Of a DNA stretch of 33,401 bases, positions 8,094 to 17,434 are shown one piece after another. Position numbers and translations under genes: made by a program. The notes beneath the pieces were generated by a model. It searched no databases. It had not been told where the DNA came from and was given only the letters and a program-made list of their open reading frames with translations. The stretch lies in NCBI GenBank assembly GCA_002084435.1, contig NBLG01000014.1, forward strand, positions 1 to 33,401, written 5' to 3'. Each line of letters opens with the position of its first letter. Position 1 is the stretch's first letter. Origin of the DNA: Tenericutes bacterium 4572_104 (GTDB taxonomy: Bacteria > Bacillota_I > Bacilli_A > Izemoplasmatales > UBA5603).

Positions 8094-9808
8094 AAGTCCT
8101 CACCGGCTTCTAAAGGAATTATCTTAAAGTTAACAACATCGAATAATCCTTTATCTGTAATTTTAATATCAGGTATAACTGGTAAAGATAAAAAGGCTAA
8201 TGATAAGAATGGATCATCTATTTCCTTAGAAACTCCCATTTCTCTTACCTTTTTCTCCATATGTTCTAATTTATCTTTAACATATTCTCCTGGTTTATTA
8301 GTCATAAGTCCAGCTACTTCTAGTTGTAAAAAATCGTAAACTTTTCCGTTTTCAACTAAAACAATACCACCAGTAATTTCTTTTATCTTTTCTAGGGCTA
8401 CTAAAACATCCGTTTCATTATCCCCAACTACTACTACATTATGAGAATCATGAGCAACACTTAAAGCAATAGCTCCTTTTTTAAGCCCATATCCATCCAA
8501 CAATGCTTTTCCTACATTGCCAGTAAAATGGTGTCTTTCCACAATAAATAGTTTTAGTAAATTTGGACTCTTTGATAAATCAACATCTCCATCAATAAGA
8601 TTTACTACTTCTACTGATTTTCGTGTAGTAACGTTATTTTTTACTAACTGTATAGTATTTACAAAACCACTCTTAAGATGATATTTATATTCAAAATCTT
8701 CTAGATTAAAGTGTACTGTATCCAAAACCTCTTGTTCATATAATTGTTCACTTTCAAACAGTGGTTTTCTATTTAAGGCAACTAACTTACCTTTTTTATA
8801 TACTTTTTCAGGTATAATTTGTTTTATATCTTTAAATAGGACCAAATCTGCGAAATATCCAGGAGCTATAGCTCCTAAATGTTTAAGTCCATAACATGTA
8901 GCTATATTAATAGAGGCCATTCTTATTGCGTCAATTGGATCTAATCCATTTTTAATTGCGATATTAATATTATTATTAATATGTCCGTCTTTTAAAATGT
9001 CACTTGGATGAAGATCATCTGTACAGAATAATAGTCTATTAATATATTGTTCTTTTACTCCGGGTAAAAGATCTAATACATTTCTTGTTTGTGATCCTTC
9101 TCTTAAATGGATATACATTCCCTTTTTAACTTTATCAATTAATTCTAACGGGCTTGTACATTCATGATCAGTTCTAACACCTGATAATATATAGGCGTTT
9201 AAATCCTTGCCAAATACTGAAGGTGCATGTCCGTCGATAAATAAATCTTCATAGATATCAAGTTTATCATGAACAGATTCATCTCCCTCAATAACACCAG
9301 GATAATTCATCATTTCTCCTAAACCTAGTACATTATCAAGATGTTTTAATTCTTCAACTTCCTTAGGGCCAAGAATAGCTCCACTTGTTTCAAAGCTAGT
9401 TGCTGGAACACAGGATGGAATCATCATAAAAACATCTAGCGGTGTTTTTTTAGCTGATTCTATCATATATTTAACTCCTATTTTTCCGCATACATTAGCT
9501 ATTTCATGACAATCCGCAATTACAGAGGTAGTTCCGTTAGGTAATACTAGTTTTGCATATTCAGAAGGAGTAACCATAGAAGATTCAATGTGACAATGTC
9601 CATCGATAAATCCAGGCGAAACAAAGAAATCACTACAATCGATTTCCTCTTTCCCAAAATATGTACCTGTACCTAAAATAATTCCGTTGGAGATAGCTAT
9701 GTCTTCTCGGTCAATTGTCTTAGTAAAAACATTGATAACCTTACAGTTTTTAAGGACAAAATCAGCTTTAACTTCTCCTCTTGCTTGTTTAATTAATCCG
9801 CGATTCAA
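8090..9808 (-). CDS. ade: adenine deaminase
   Basis: A member of the amidohydrolase-type adenine deaminases of about 572 residues, normal for the family. Key motifs are PGFIDGHCHIESSM (metal-binding HxH), IADCHEIANVCG, and FCTDDLHPSD with the metal-binding Asp, plus the typical C-terminal GKALLDGYGLKKGAIA and SVAHDSHNVVVVG. It converts adenine to hypoxanthine and ammonia. An upstream TTG at 9832 is in frame, but the TTG at 9808 has AGGAG seven bases upstream and gives the usual family start MNRGLIKQARG, so it is preferred. It follows the second hydroxylase and supplies it with hypoxanthine. Confidence 0.93.
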   Translation of the reverse strand: MNRGLIKQARGEVKADFVLKNCKVINVFTKTIDREDIAISNGIILGTGTYFGKEEIDCSDFFVSPGFIDGHCHIESSMVTPSEYAKLVLPNGTTSVIADCHEIANVCGKIGVKYMIESAKKTPLDVFMMIPSCVPATSFETSGAILGPKEVEELKHLDNVLGLGEMMNYPGVIEGDESVHDKLDIYEDLFIDGHAPSVFGKDLNAYILSGVRTDHECTSPLELIDKVKKGMYIHLREGSQTRNVLDLLPGVKEQYINRLLFCTDDLHPSDILKDGHINNNINIAIKNGLDPIDAIRMASINIATCYGLKHLGAIAPGYFADLVLFKDIKQIIPEKVYKKGKLVALNRKPLFESEQLYEQEVLDTVHFNLEDFEYKYHLKSGFVNTIQLVKNNVTTRKSVEVVNLIDGDVDLSKSPNLLKLFIVERHHFTGNVGKALLDGYGLKKGAIALSVAHDSHNVVVVGDNETDVLVALEKIKEITGGIVLVENGKVYDFLQLEVAGLMTNKPGEYVKDKLEHMEKKVREMGVSKEIDDPFLSLAFLSLPVIPDIKITDKGLFDVVNFKIIPLEAGEDL

Positions 9809-9818
9809 ATTATCACTC

Positions 9819-10658
9819 CTATATGTTTTCAATAAAATCTCTTAAAAGATTTAAACTTACTTCTTTCCTATATTCTTTACTTGATCTTTGATCATCTATT
9901 GGTTTAATAAATGGTTCATATTGTTTTACTATTTTATTTATATTTGCTTTTACTTTTTTTAGTTTTAGATTTATATATTGACATTCAATTTCTGGCCTTC
10001 TAACAACTGTAACATTAACAGCTCCAAAGGCAAAACGCAGGTCAATAACTATATTGTTTTTAATGGTCACAGCTCCCGCAAATGATAGTTTGGATATTGT
10101 ATCACTCTTTCTTGAACCTACTTTTTTAAAGATTGCTTTAGTGAAATCAATTTTATCCAAGATAATCTTTGTGATTAATTCATTTTCCTTTAAATCAATT
10201 TTTCTAACGCCCTTAATAAAGTTTTTAATATCTACTTTTCTCGTTCCATCAATTGACTTTATCTCCAATAAGGCATTCATTAAATATAGCGGTACTAATG
10301 TATCTCCAGCAGGAGATGCATTGGCGATATTTCCGCCAATAGTTCCAGTATGTCTAATTGCAGGAGATGCCATTTCTTTAATGGTATCTTTTAATAATGT
10401 TGGTATAGAAGGATAATCTAAAATTCTTTGTAATGGTTCACCCGAACCTATATAAATATAGTTTTCATCTTCAGTAATTCCTTGTAATTCTTTAATATTA
10501 CCTATATACATTACGCTTTTCTTAAAATCAATCGGCAATGTTTTTAAATTATGATGTTGAACTAAAAGATCAGTCCCTCCAGCTACTAATAAATAATTCT
10601 CTTTGTTCAATAAATCTAAAGCTTCAGATAATGTCTTTGGTACACAAGATTTTATCAT
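9819..10658 (-). CDS. molybdenum hydroxylase FAD-binding subunit (second set)
   Basis: The 279-residue protein is the medium, FAD-carrying subunit of a xanthine-dehydrogenase-type enzyme. The FAD motifs are VAGGTDLLV and TIGGNIANASPAGDTLVPL. It resembles the E. coli YgfM/XdhB class. Its start overlaps the 2Fe-2S gene stop by 4 bp (ATGA), so the three subunit genes (Mo, 2Fe-2S, FAD) are translationally coupled. The subunit would pass electrons from the iron-sulfur centres to NAD or another carrier. Confidence 0.9.
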   Translation of the reverse strand: MIKSCVPKTLSEALDLLNKENYLLVAGGTDLLVQHHNLKTLPIDFKKSVMYIGNIKELQGITEDENYIYIGSGEPLQRILDYPSIPTLLKDTIKEMASPAIRHTGTIGGNIANASPAGDTLVPLYLMNALLEIKSIDGTRKVDIKNFIKGVRKIDLKENELITKIILDKIDFTKAIFKKVGSRKSDTISKLSFAGAVTIKNNIVIDLRFAFGAVNVTVVRRPEIECQYINLKLKKVKANINKIVKQYEPFIKPIDDQRSSKEYRKEVSLNLLRDFIENI

Positions 10659-11125
10659 TTATCTTCACCATCCTTAATTGTATGTTTGATGGCTTTGATA
10701 ATCATATTATAGCCAGTACAACGACAGAGGTTGCCGCTTAAGCCTTCTTTAATCTCGTTATCATTAGGGTTAGGATTCTTATTTAATAAGCTCTCAGCCG
10801 CAATCATCATACCTGGAGTACAGAATCCGCATTGAACAGCGCCTTCTTTTTCAAAGGCTTCGCTTAAACTCTTATATCTTTTAGTTTCAGAAAAACCTTC
10901 AATCGTGGTTATTTCTTTATCCATTACATTTGCGATTGGTACCGTACAAGAATTAACTATCTCATTATTCATAAGTACTGCACAAGCACCGCATTCTCCT
11001 TCACCACAACCTTCTTTAACACCGGTAAGTGAAAAATCTTCTCTTAACACATCCAAAAGTCTTCTATTTAAATCAGTTTCTATCGAAACCAATTTCCCGT
11101 TTAATTTAAATTCTATTTTTGCCAT
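10655..11125 (-). CDS. molybdenum hydroxylase 2Fe-2S subunit (second set)
   Basis: The 156-residue small subunit has both iron-sulfur domains. The plant-ferredoxin-type cluster is bound by C40, C45, C48 and C60 (GCGEGECGAC...SC), and the all-helical cluster by C99, C102, C134 and C136 (QCGFCTPG, NLCRCTGY). All eight cysteines are present. It overlaps the Mo-subunit gene by 20 bp and the FAD gene by 4 bp. It relays electrons from the Mo site to FAD. Confidence 0.93.
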   Translation of the reverse strand: MAKIEFKLNGKLVSIETDLNRRLLDVLREDFSLTGVKEGCGEGECGACAVLMNNEIVNSCTVPIANVMDKEITTIEGFSETKRYKSLSEAFEKEGAVQCGFCTPGMMIAAESLLNKNPNPNDNEIKEGLSGNLCRCTGYNMIIKAIKHTIKDGEDK

Positions 11126-13205
11126 TTTTCACCAACTCCATTAAGTATTCCGGTGTTGCCGGTATTTTAGTAACTCTACGATTTATTGCTTGTTCAATAG
11201 CTAAACAAACTGCAGGAGCTCCTCCGATTAAAGTGAGTTCTCCAGCTCCTTTAGCGCCGTAAGGTCCATATGCATATGGATTTTCATAAAGAATAGTTTT
11301 CATATTGCCAATATCTGAAGCTGTAGGAATAATATAATCGGTTAAGTTTTTCTGTTTTAAAATTCCATGATCATGTTCCATTACTTCCATATAGCCATAA
11401 GCAATACCTTGAACTAGCCCTCCATCTGCTTGACCCATAACAATTCTTTCATCTATGGCTTTACCAACATCATAAATCGACCAAGAATTTAATACTTTAA
11501 CCATGTAAGTTATTGGGTCTACTTCAACTTCTAAAATATTAACACCCCATGAATATGCAGGATATGCATCTCCTTGGAAACTTTCGTCATCAAATTTAAT
11601 ATAATCAGGTTGTTCATATTGTTTTTCTACTGTATATTCAGTTTCATTTAAATGCTCTTTCAATTCTTTGGCAGCTCTAGCTATTAATCCCCCAACAATC
11701 ATCATTGTTCTTGAAGCTACAGTTGGCCCTGAATCAGGGACTTTGTCTGTATCAGGAAAATCAAAGACAACTTTTTCTATTGGAATATCCATAACTTGGG
11801 CTACTACTTTTCTTAGGGTTGTTCTTATACCTTGCCCCATATCTACAGCCGCAACTAAAATATAAACTAAACCATCTTTAGCCTTTTTTAATCTTACTTT
11901 AGCTTTAATAATCTTAGCTTCTCCAGAACCAGTAAATCCACAGCCATGGAAAAATAAACTCATACCAATTCCTCTATTGGAACTAGGTTTATTATAGAGC
12001 TTCTTTTTATTCTTATAATCAGAAATTTCTAAAGCTTTTTCAATCATTTCATTCATAATGATTGGATCTCTAAACAATCCATTTGTGGAAGTCTTATCTC
12101 CTTGTTTTGCAAGATATTTTTTCTTAAACTCAAAAGGATCAACTTTTAAGTCTAAAGCAATATGTTCCATAAACATTTCCACTGCGAAAAACATCTGTGG
12201 AGCTCCAAATCCACGAAAGGCTCCATTAGGAACTGTATTTGTAATAAATACATCGCCATCTACCGAAAGATTATCAATAGTATAAGCTCCAGTACAAGCA
12301 ATTAAAGCTCTTGATAATACAACTCCACTTAGGCCAATATAACTTCCAGCATCAATTCCTACATTTGTCTTTAAACCTAAAATATTTTTGTTTTTTCCAA
12401 TAGCAGCTTCAAAGTGAATACGAGATGGATGACGTTTAGTAGTTACTAACATGTCTTCTTCTCGGTCATAAATAAGTTGAATTGGTTGTTTTATTTTTTT
12501 AATAGCTACAGCTAATTGACAAGCAATCAAAGAAGGAAACTCCTCTTTACCGCCAAAAGCTCCACCAACAGTAGGTTGTATTACTCTTACTAAATCATCG
12601 CTTACTCCTAAAGCTTGAATAACAGCGTTTTTTACATAGTAAGGACATTGTATTGAACCTATTAAAGTAACTTTATCACCTTCTAAATAACCTATAAAAC
12701 CTTGAGGTTCAAGATAGGCTTGTTCTTGATAAGAGGTTTCATAATCATAGGTGATAATTTTTTTTGCTTTATTAAAAACTAAATCACCATCGCCTTTATC
12801 AAAGTGATAATGTATAGCTGAGTTCACCCAATCAAATACTGGTTTTATTTCTTCGTATTCTATTTTAACTTTTGAAGCTAATTCTTTAACTTTTGCTTTA
12901 TCAGGACCAACAATTAACATAATTGGTTCATGCAAATAACTGATTTTTTTCTCTGTAAAAATCGGCATATCATCATATATTATTTTCACAACATTTTTTC
13001 CAGGAATGTCTTTATAGTCAACACTATAATACCCTTCAGGAAAATCTGGTAAAGTTATATTTTTAATAAAGCCGCTAATAATAGTACTTCTTACAGTAAG
13101 TGCGTGTAACATATTATCTATTTTTATATCGGCTACATATTTAGCTTTACCTGATATTTTTTCTGAAGCGTCTGTTTTAGGAATTGATTTTGATATATTA
13201 GTCAT
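11106..13205 (-). CDS. molybdenum hydroxylase Mo-binding subunit (second set, XdhD-like)
   Basis: The 699-residue catalytic subunit has the Mo-pterin motifs GGAFGGK (214-220) and GAFRGFG (328-334) and the base-catalyst Glu in GAGELTL (E656). A longer frame starts at 13292, but its first 29 residues overlap the previous gene's end; the ATG at 13205 has GGGAG upstream and a family-like start MTNISKSIPKTDASEKISGKAKY. It is distinct from the other Mo subunit in the same operon, so the two hydroxylases probably act on different purines or different ring positions. In E. coli the XdhD polypeptide combines 2Fe-2S and Mo parts; here they are separate. Selenium dependence cannot be judged from the sequence. 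Confidence 0.9.
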   Translation of the reverse strand: MTNISKSIPKTDASEKISGKAKYVADIKIDNMLHALTVRSTIISGFIKNITLPDFPEGYYSVDYKDIPGKNVVKIIYDDMPIFTEKKISYLHEPIMLIVGPDKAKVKELASKVKIEYEEIKPVFDWVNSAIHYHFDKGDGDLVFNKAKKIITYDYETSYQEQAYLEPQGFIGYLEGDKVTLIGSIQCPYYVKNAVIQALGVSDDLVRVIQPTVGGAFGGKEEFPSLIACQLAVAIKKIKQPIQLIYDREEDMLVTTKRHPSRIHFEAAIGKNKNILGLKTNVGIDAGSYIGLSGVVLSRALIACTGAYTIDNLSVDGDVFITNTVPNGAFRGFGAPQMFFAVEMFMEHIALDLKVDPFEFKKKYLAKQGDKTSTNGLFRDPIIMNEMIEKALEISDYKNKKKLYNKPSSNRGIGMSLFFHGCGFTGSGEAKIIKAKVRLKKAKDGLVYILVAAVDMGQGIRTTLRKVVAQVMDIPIEKVVFDFPDTDKVPDSGPTVASRTMMIVGGLIARAAKELKEHLNETEYTVEKQYEQPDYIKFDDESFQGDAYPAYSWGVNILEVEVDPITYMVKVLNSWSIYDVGKAIDERIVMGQADGGLVQGIAYGYMEVMEHDHGILKQKNLTDYIIPTASDIGNMKTILYENPYAYGPYGAKGAGELTLIGGAPAVCLAIEQAINRRVTKIPATPEYLMELVKNGKNRI

Positions 13206-13218
13206 TTTATTAACTCCC

Positions 13219-14295
13219 TTACTCAAAGCTAATTGCCTTTGTTGGACATTTTGCAATACAAAGTCCACATTCAGTACATTTATCTGGATCAAAGATAATC
13301 TTACCCTTGAACTCTATTGCAAAATATGGACAAACATATTCACATATACGACATTTTGTACAAAGAGCTTCATCTAATATTGGTAAACTTTGTTTATATT
13401 GAACATTTTTAGTTAACTGTGTATCAATAACTTCTTGAATACTGCTAAACCCATGTTTTTCTAAGGCTTTAGGTAAATCTCTTATTATTTTAGAATAAAG
13501 TGTTTTACCTCTAAGTAAAGCAGCTGATAACATCTGTACTGCGCTAGCTCCAGCTAATAAAAATTCAATAATATCATCAGCTTTCGCAATGCCTCCAACT
13601 CCAATTACAGTTAAATCTGGTTCAGCTTGTTTAATCTTGTAAACAGTAGCTAAAGCAATAGGTTTTATTGCTGGACCACTTGTCCAAACAAATCCCTTGT
13701 CATTATTATAGATTGAAGAGCGTTTATCGATATCTATCTTCATTGTTGGGCCTAAAGAATTAATAGCCACAACCCCATTAGCACCAGCTTCTTTAATTGC
13801 TTTTGCGAAGCCTTCAGGATTAGGAATATGAGGACTTATCTTCATATAAATAGGTTTTTTTGTATTTTTTCTTATGGCTCTAACAGTTTCTTTAATTTTA
13901 TTTAAATCAGTACCTACATAATGAGTTGATATTTCAAATGCATCCGCAAAAGGATCAATCTTGGGAACTAAGAATTCCATATCTTCTTTTGAATATCCAA
14001 GGCTTACGATTAATGGACGATCTTTTTCTTTAGAAAACTTAGGTAAAAAATCGTTTATCCAAGTTTCGTAAGAGTGTTCACTCCAAAGCTCAGAATTCAT
14101 AATAAATTGGTTATCTCCATAAATACAAGGTTTAGGTATTTTTGGTTCTTTAACTGAAATTGTTTTAGTCACAATTCCTCCGCAACCTTGTTCTACCATA
14201 AATCTTAATTTATCCAAATCCCCATTTAAAGGTCCTGCCGCAGGCATCAAAGGATTTTCAAATTCCATTCCATCAAATTTAGTACTTAAATTCAA
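13219..14295 (-). CDS. PreA-like dihydropyrimidine/dihydroorotate dehydrogenase with C-terminal ferredoxin domain
   Basis: About 358 residues. The N-terminal part is an FMN-binding TIM barrel of the dihydroorotate dehydrogenase type (NLSTKFDGMEFENPLMPAAGP, VGVGGIAKADD, AGASAVQM). The C-terminus is a two-cluster 4Fe-4S ferredoxin (CTKCRICEYVCP and CTECGLCIAKCP). This matches the catalytic PreA subunit of dihydropyrimidine dehydrogenase. A TTG at 14316 opens the frame, but a second TTG at 14295 has GAAGG eight bases upstream and gives the usual start, so I prefer it. It overlaps the end of ssnA by 17 bp. No PreT partner is present. It sits where other clusters have the iron-sulfur flavoprotein YgfK, so a purine- or ring-reducing role is plausible. 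Confidence 0.82.
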   Translation of the reverse strand: MNLSTKFDGMEFENPLMPAAGPLNGDLDKLRFMVEQGCGGIVTKTISVKEPKIPKPCIYGDNQFIMNSELWSEHSYETWINDFLPKFSKEKDRPLIVSLGYSKEDMEFLVPKIDPFADAFEISTHYVGTDLNKIKETVRAIRKNTKKPIYMKISPHIPNPEGFAKAIKEAGANGVVAINSLGPTMKIDIDKRSSIYNNDKGFVWTSGPAIKPIALATVYKIKQAEPDLTVIGVGGIAKADDIIEFLLAGASAVQMLSAALLRGKTLYSKIIRDLPKALEKHGFSSIQEVIDTQLTKNVQYKQSLPILDEALCTKCRICEYVCPYFAIEFKGKIIFDPDKCTECGLCIAKCPTKAISFE

Positions 14296-15329
14296 GATGA
14301 TTACCTTCTTTCTCAATAGTTTTCCAAAGTTTCAAAGAAACTTTTTTTGCTTTTTTTAATTTAACATTCATTTCATCTGAAATATTATAATTTTTTATTA
14401 ATTCTTTTCCTTGCGAAAATACTGATTTAGGTTTTAAATTAGGGAATAATCCAAAGAAAATATGTCCAAATATATTTTCTTTATTTATTGGAGTGAATTC
14501 AGAATACGGAACAGTAATAAAATCACTTACATATCCAACTTTAATTCTTCCCATTTTTATATTCAATAATTTAGAAGTGTATTCATATGTATTAATTATT
14601 GATTGTTTAATTTCAGAAAGGCTTAATCCTATAGGATTATTTGTTTTTAAATGAGATGCATAATAAGCATTGATATATTCTATAGGCATGGAACTAATTA
14701 ATCCATCATTTCCAATCAAACAATCGATTTTTTTCTTATTCATTGCCTGGAAGTCTGGTAATCCAACCGCATTGTTCATATTAGAAGTGAAGTTTAAAAC
14801 AATTTTAGAATTATATTTTTTAATTATATCGAGTTCTTCAGCTGAAACATTTGTACAGTGAACTAATAAACTTTTATCATTCAAAAGACCAAAATTTTCT
14901 AATCTTTTAAGAATATTGCATTGATACTTCTCTTTAGTAATTGATTCATCACTAATACTTTCAGCCACATGAATATGAATTCCAGCTCCGTGAAGATTAT
15001 TTTTAACTTTTAACAATGTTTCATCACTTAAAGTATAGCTTGCGTGTAATCCAAATAGGCCACAACAATTACTAGTTTTGTTATTTTTAATAAAATCTGA
15101 GTTTTCTTTTATTGCTCTATTTATATCAAAGCGGTCACTCGTTTCAAATGCAAGAATTGCGCGAATTTTCAAATCATCACAAAGTGCTTTTTTAATAGTA
15201 TTAAGAGAGTTCTCAATTAAAAAACTTGCATGGTGATCTATTAAAGTTGTAGTTCCAGCCATAAGTTGTTCAACCGCAAATGAATAGGCCGAGTAATAAA
15301 TCGTTTCTAAATCTAGAAAATGATCTAAT

Positions 15330-15411
15330 TTCCACCACATCTGTTCTAGAATTTCTTGAAAGTTATGAGGTTCCACCACATCTGTTCTAGAATTTCTTGA
15401 AAGTTATGAGG
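15330..15411. repeat. exact 41-bp tandem duplication inside ssnA
   Basis: Copy one is 15330-15370, copy two 15371-15411, identical base for base. Each begins TTCCACCACATCTG and ends AGTTATGAGG. Because 41 is not a multiple of three, the reading frame of ssnA is broken. The protein segment PHNFQEILEQMWW is therefore encoded twice, in different frames. Confidence 0.97.
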
Positions 15412-15500
15412 ATTATATTCTAAATTTATGCCTCTAGCAAACGCTGAATACAGGTGAGTATGTCCAGAAACAAATCCTGGAATAACTAATTGATTATAGG

Positions 15501-15536
15501 CATCTATTACTTCATCGGCATCTATTACTTCATCAA
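15501..15536. repeat. 18-bp in-frame tandem repeat in ssnA
   Basis: Two copies of CATCTATTACTTCATC plus two variable bases, giving a doubled DEVIDA hexapeptide in SsnA. It is in frame and lies about 90 bp from the 41-bp duplication. Confidence 0.85.
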
Positions 15537-15666
15537 ACTCTGATAAATCAACTTCTGACATATCCAAAACAGCTCTAATTTTTTCATCAAAGACAATACA
15601 TCTATTTTCTAAATAATTGTGATAATCATATATTCTAGCGTTTATTAATGCTTTCAAATTTCCACC

Positions 15667-16953
15667 TCAAATCTTCTTACCTTGTTGGTAAAGTAAATTC
15701 ATGTTGCGAACTAAAAACTTACCTCTATTAATAGTATGAATTACTCTTCCCTTGCGTTTCATTCCCATGTATACTGAATAATCCACAAATCCATGGAAAT
15801 CATCAATGGTATTTTCCATTAAATCATAAACGAAAAGATTGGCTAGTTTACCTTCTTCAATTGAACCTCTATCAGATATACCGTGAAGTTTAAATATATG
15901 TTTAGTCATTTTTGGAATAACTTCATTTCCAAATAAGTTATATAGTAAATCAAATGAATATTCAATTCCTCCTATACCTAGAGGAATATCTCTTAAACGA
16001 TAGTGGTTTTTATCTTCTTTAAAGAAAGCACAGTGATCAGTTCCAATTGTATATATATTCTTAAAATTCTCTCTTAATTTAAGCATTTCATCCATGCTTC
16101 TTAAAGGAGGAGCTAAGGTATATAGATAACCATCTTCTCTAAACAATGAATCACTTGTTAAGGTAAAGTAATGCGGACAACTTTCTACGAAAAACCTTTG
16201 ATTAAGAATATCTGAATATTCTTCTTTTAGTTTATTTATAGTATATCCAGAACTTAAATGAACCATATATAGATATCCACCATAGTTTCTTACATAACTT
16301 GCAAGTTTTAAGGCTTCTTTTGTTTCTGAAATTGTCGGTCTAGAACGATTTAAATCCCTATATGAGAAATCATCATTTAAGGTGATTAAATCATCATTTT
16401 CTATATGAGCTAATAATAAGAAATTATATTTTTCTGATAATTTTAGCAATTCAATTATTTCATCATCATAGGTTCTTCTTCCCGAATCTGAATAAGTAGT
16501 AAATAACTTCAAAGAATGGATATCTAATTTTTTCATTTTTTTTACAAAATCTTCTAAATTACATTTTGGATTTTTAATAGTTGCGTGAAATCGATAATCT
16601 ACACAGGAATTCTTAGCTTCTTCTAAGCGTTTAAAATAAGCTTTTTCTAAATCCAAGGGATTATCAACTGGGTCCAAAAAATCTATAATCGTAGTAACCC
16701 CGCCAAAAGCAGCTTGAATAGATCCTGATAAAAAATCATCTCGTGAATGAATAAAGCCTAGGTCTAAGTTAAAATGAACATGAGGATCAATAAGCGCAGG
16801 TATTACTAAAGACCCGGAAACATTCAAGGTATCTAAAGCATCAAACTCTTCTTCGCTTACTAACGCAATATGTTCTTTATTGATGTAAATATTAGTTTTT
16901 TTAAAACCCTCATTTAGATAGACTAATCCATCTAAAATTCTTAGATCAAACAT
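15667..16953 (-). CDS. hyuA: dihydropyrimidinase/hydantoinase-type amidohydrolase
   Basis: About 428 residues, complete. The metal centre is visible: DPHVHF (HxH), the carboxylated-lysine candidate in HSLKLFTTYS, His in LLAHIEN and MVHLSSG, and the Asp in IGTDHCAFF. The enzyme family hydrolyses cyclic amides such as hydantoin and dihydropyrimidine rings; E. coli hyuA sits in the equivalent purine cluster. The frame opens at a GTG at 16965, but the ATG at 16953 fits a GTGGGTGA site and the family start FDLRILDGLVYL. It would open a reduced purine-derived ring before YgeY and YgeW act. Confidence 0.88.
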   Translation of the reverse strand: MFDLRILDGLVYLNEGFKKTNIYINKEHIALVSEEEFDALDTLNVSGSLVIPALIDPHVHFNLDLGFIHSRDDFLSGSIQAAFGGVTTIIDFLDPVDNPLDLEKAYFKRLEEAKNSCVDYRFHATIKNPKCNLEDFVKKMKKLDIHSLKLFTTYSDSGRRTYDDEIIELLKLSEKYNFLLLAHIENDDLITLNDDFSYRDLNRSRPTISETKEALKLASYVRNYGGYLYMVHLSSGYTINKLKEEYSDILNQRFFVESCPHYFTLTSDSLFREDGYLYTLAPPLRSMDEMLKLRENFKNIYTIGTDHCAFFKEDKNHYRLRDIPLGIGGIEYSFDLLYNLFGNEVIPKMTKHIFKLHGISDRGSIEEGKLANLFVYDLMENTIDDFHGFVDYSVYMGMKRKGRVIHTINRGKFLVRNMNLLYQQGKKI

Positions 16954-16957
16954 GAAA

Positions 16958-17434
16958 TCACCCACTTACTATTTGATAATCCAAAATGTTAAAATGTTTA
17001 AGAATTGAATCTAATAAATCTTCTCTTATAGTCATATATATATCTATATTTCTATCTAAAGCATATTTTATAGAGGAATAAAAGCCCCTATTAGATAATT
17101 CTAATTTTCCTACTTCATCAAAATAAAGAGGTGAAATTTTATTATCTATTAATTCTATATAAAATTGTTCAATAAATAATTGAGTTTCTTTATATACCAA
17201 ATATGGCCCTATTTGGTAAATAAAACTAGCAGTCTCTTCTTTCATTTGTTTTTGATGAATCATATAAGGAAATTCTTCTTTTGTCTCTAATACATAGGCA
17301 AAAAACCCAAAGACACTAGAACCTATCATTTCTTTTCTAGATATAATTCCATTTCCTTTTTTTATATTATTATATAAATCTAGCAGTTTTGTAGTCTTAC
17401 CAGAGTTCATCTTACCAGTAATGATATTTACCAC
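16958..17434 (-). CDS. THEP1-like P-loop nucleoside-triphosphatase
   Basis: A 158-residue small P-loop protein with Walker A GKMNSGKTT and Walker B LYFDEVGKLEL, the pattern of the THEP1/NTPase_1 family. It begins at a GTG (17434) with AGGAG eight bases upstream; a longer frame from 17443 would place the start inside that site. It overlaps the end of the XdhC-like gene by 23 bp. Its position among hydroxylase accessory genes suggests a role in cofactor insertion or maturation, but no activity can be assigned. It does not look like the selenium-linked accessory protein YqeC. Confidence 0.7.
   Translation of the reverse strand: MVNIITGKMNSGKTTKLLDLYNNIKKGNGIISRKEMIGSSVFGFFAYVLETKEEFPYMIHQKQMKEETASFIYQIGPYLVYKETQLFIEQFYIELIDNKISPLYFDEVGKLELSNRGFYSSIKYALDRNIDIYMTIREDLLDSILKHFNILDYQIVSG

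Larger units (their letters stand above)
14279..15657 (-). pseudogene. ssnA: SsnA amidohydrolase/chlorohydrolase, frameshifted by a 41-bp duplication
   Basis: Two overlapping frames together make one SsnA-type amidohydrolase. The first (15657 to 15346, TTG start with GAGGTGG) encodes 103 residues including the metal HxH in SGHTHLYSA; the second (from about 15379) encodes the remainder with TTLIDHHAS, LFGLHAS, IHIHVAES and the Asp in IGNDGLISS. An exact 41-bp tandem duplication at the joint shifts the frame by 41 bases. Removing one copy gives a continuous protein of 445 residues, close to the usual 440-odd. SsnA is one of the genes tied to anaerobic uric acid/purine degradation and is expected to open a ring or deaminate a purine. 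Either the gene is inactivated, or it is switched by copy-number slippage, or the duplication is an assembly error. Confidence 0.88.

Noticed and set aside
10054..12285. Several plus-strand frames of 60-120 codons across the second hydroxylase genes
   Set aside because: They lie opposite well-conserved enzymes, lack ribosome sites and show no recognisable domain.
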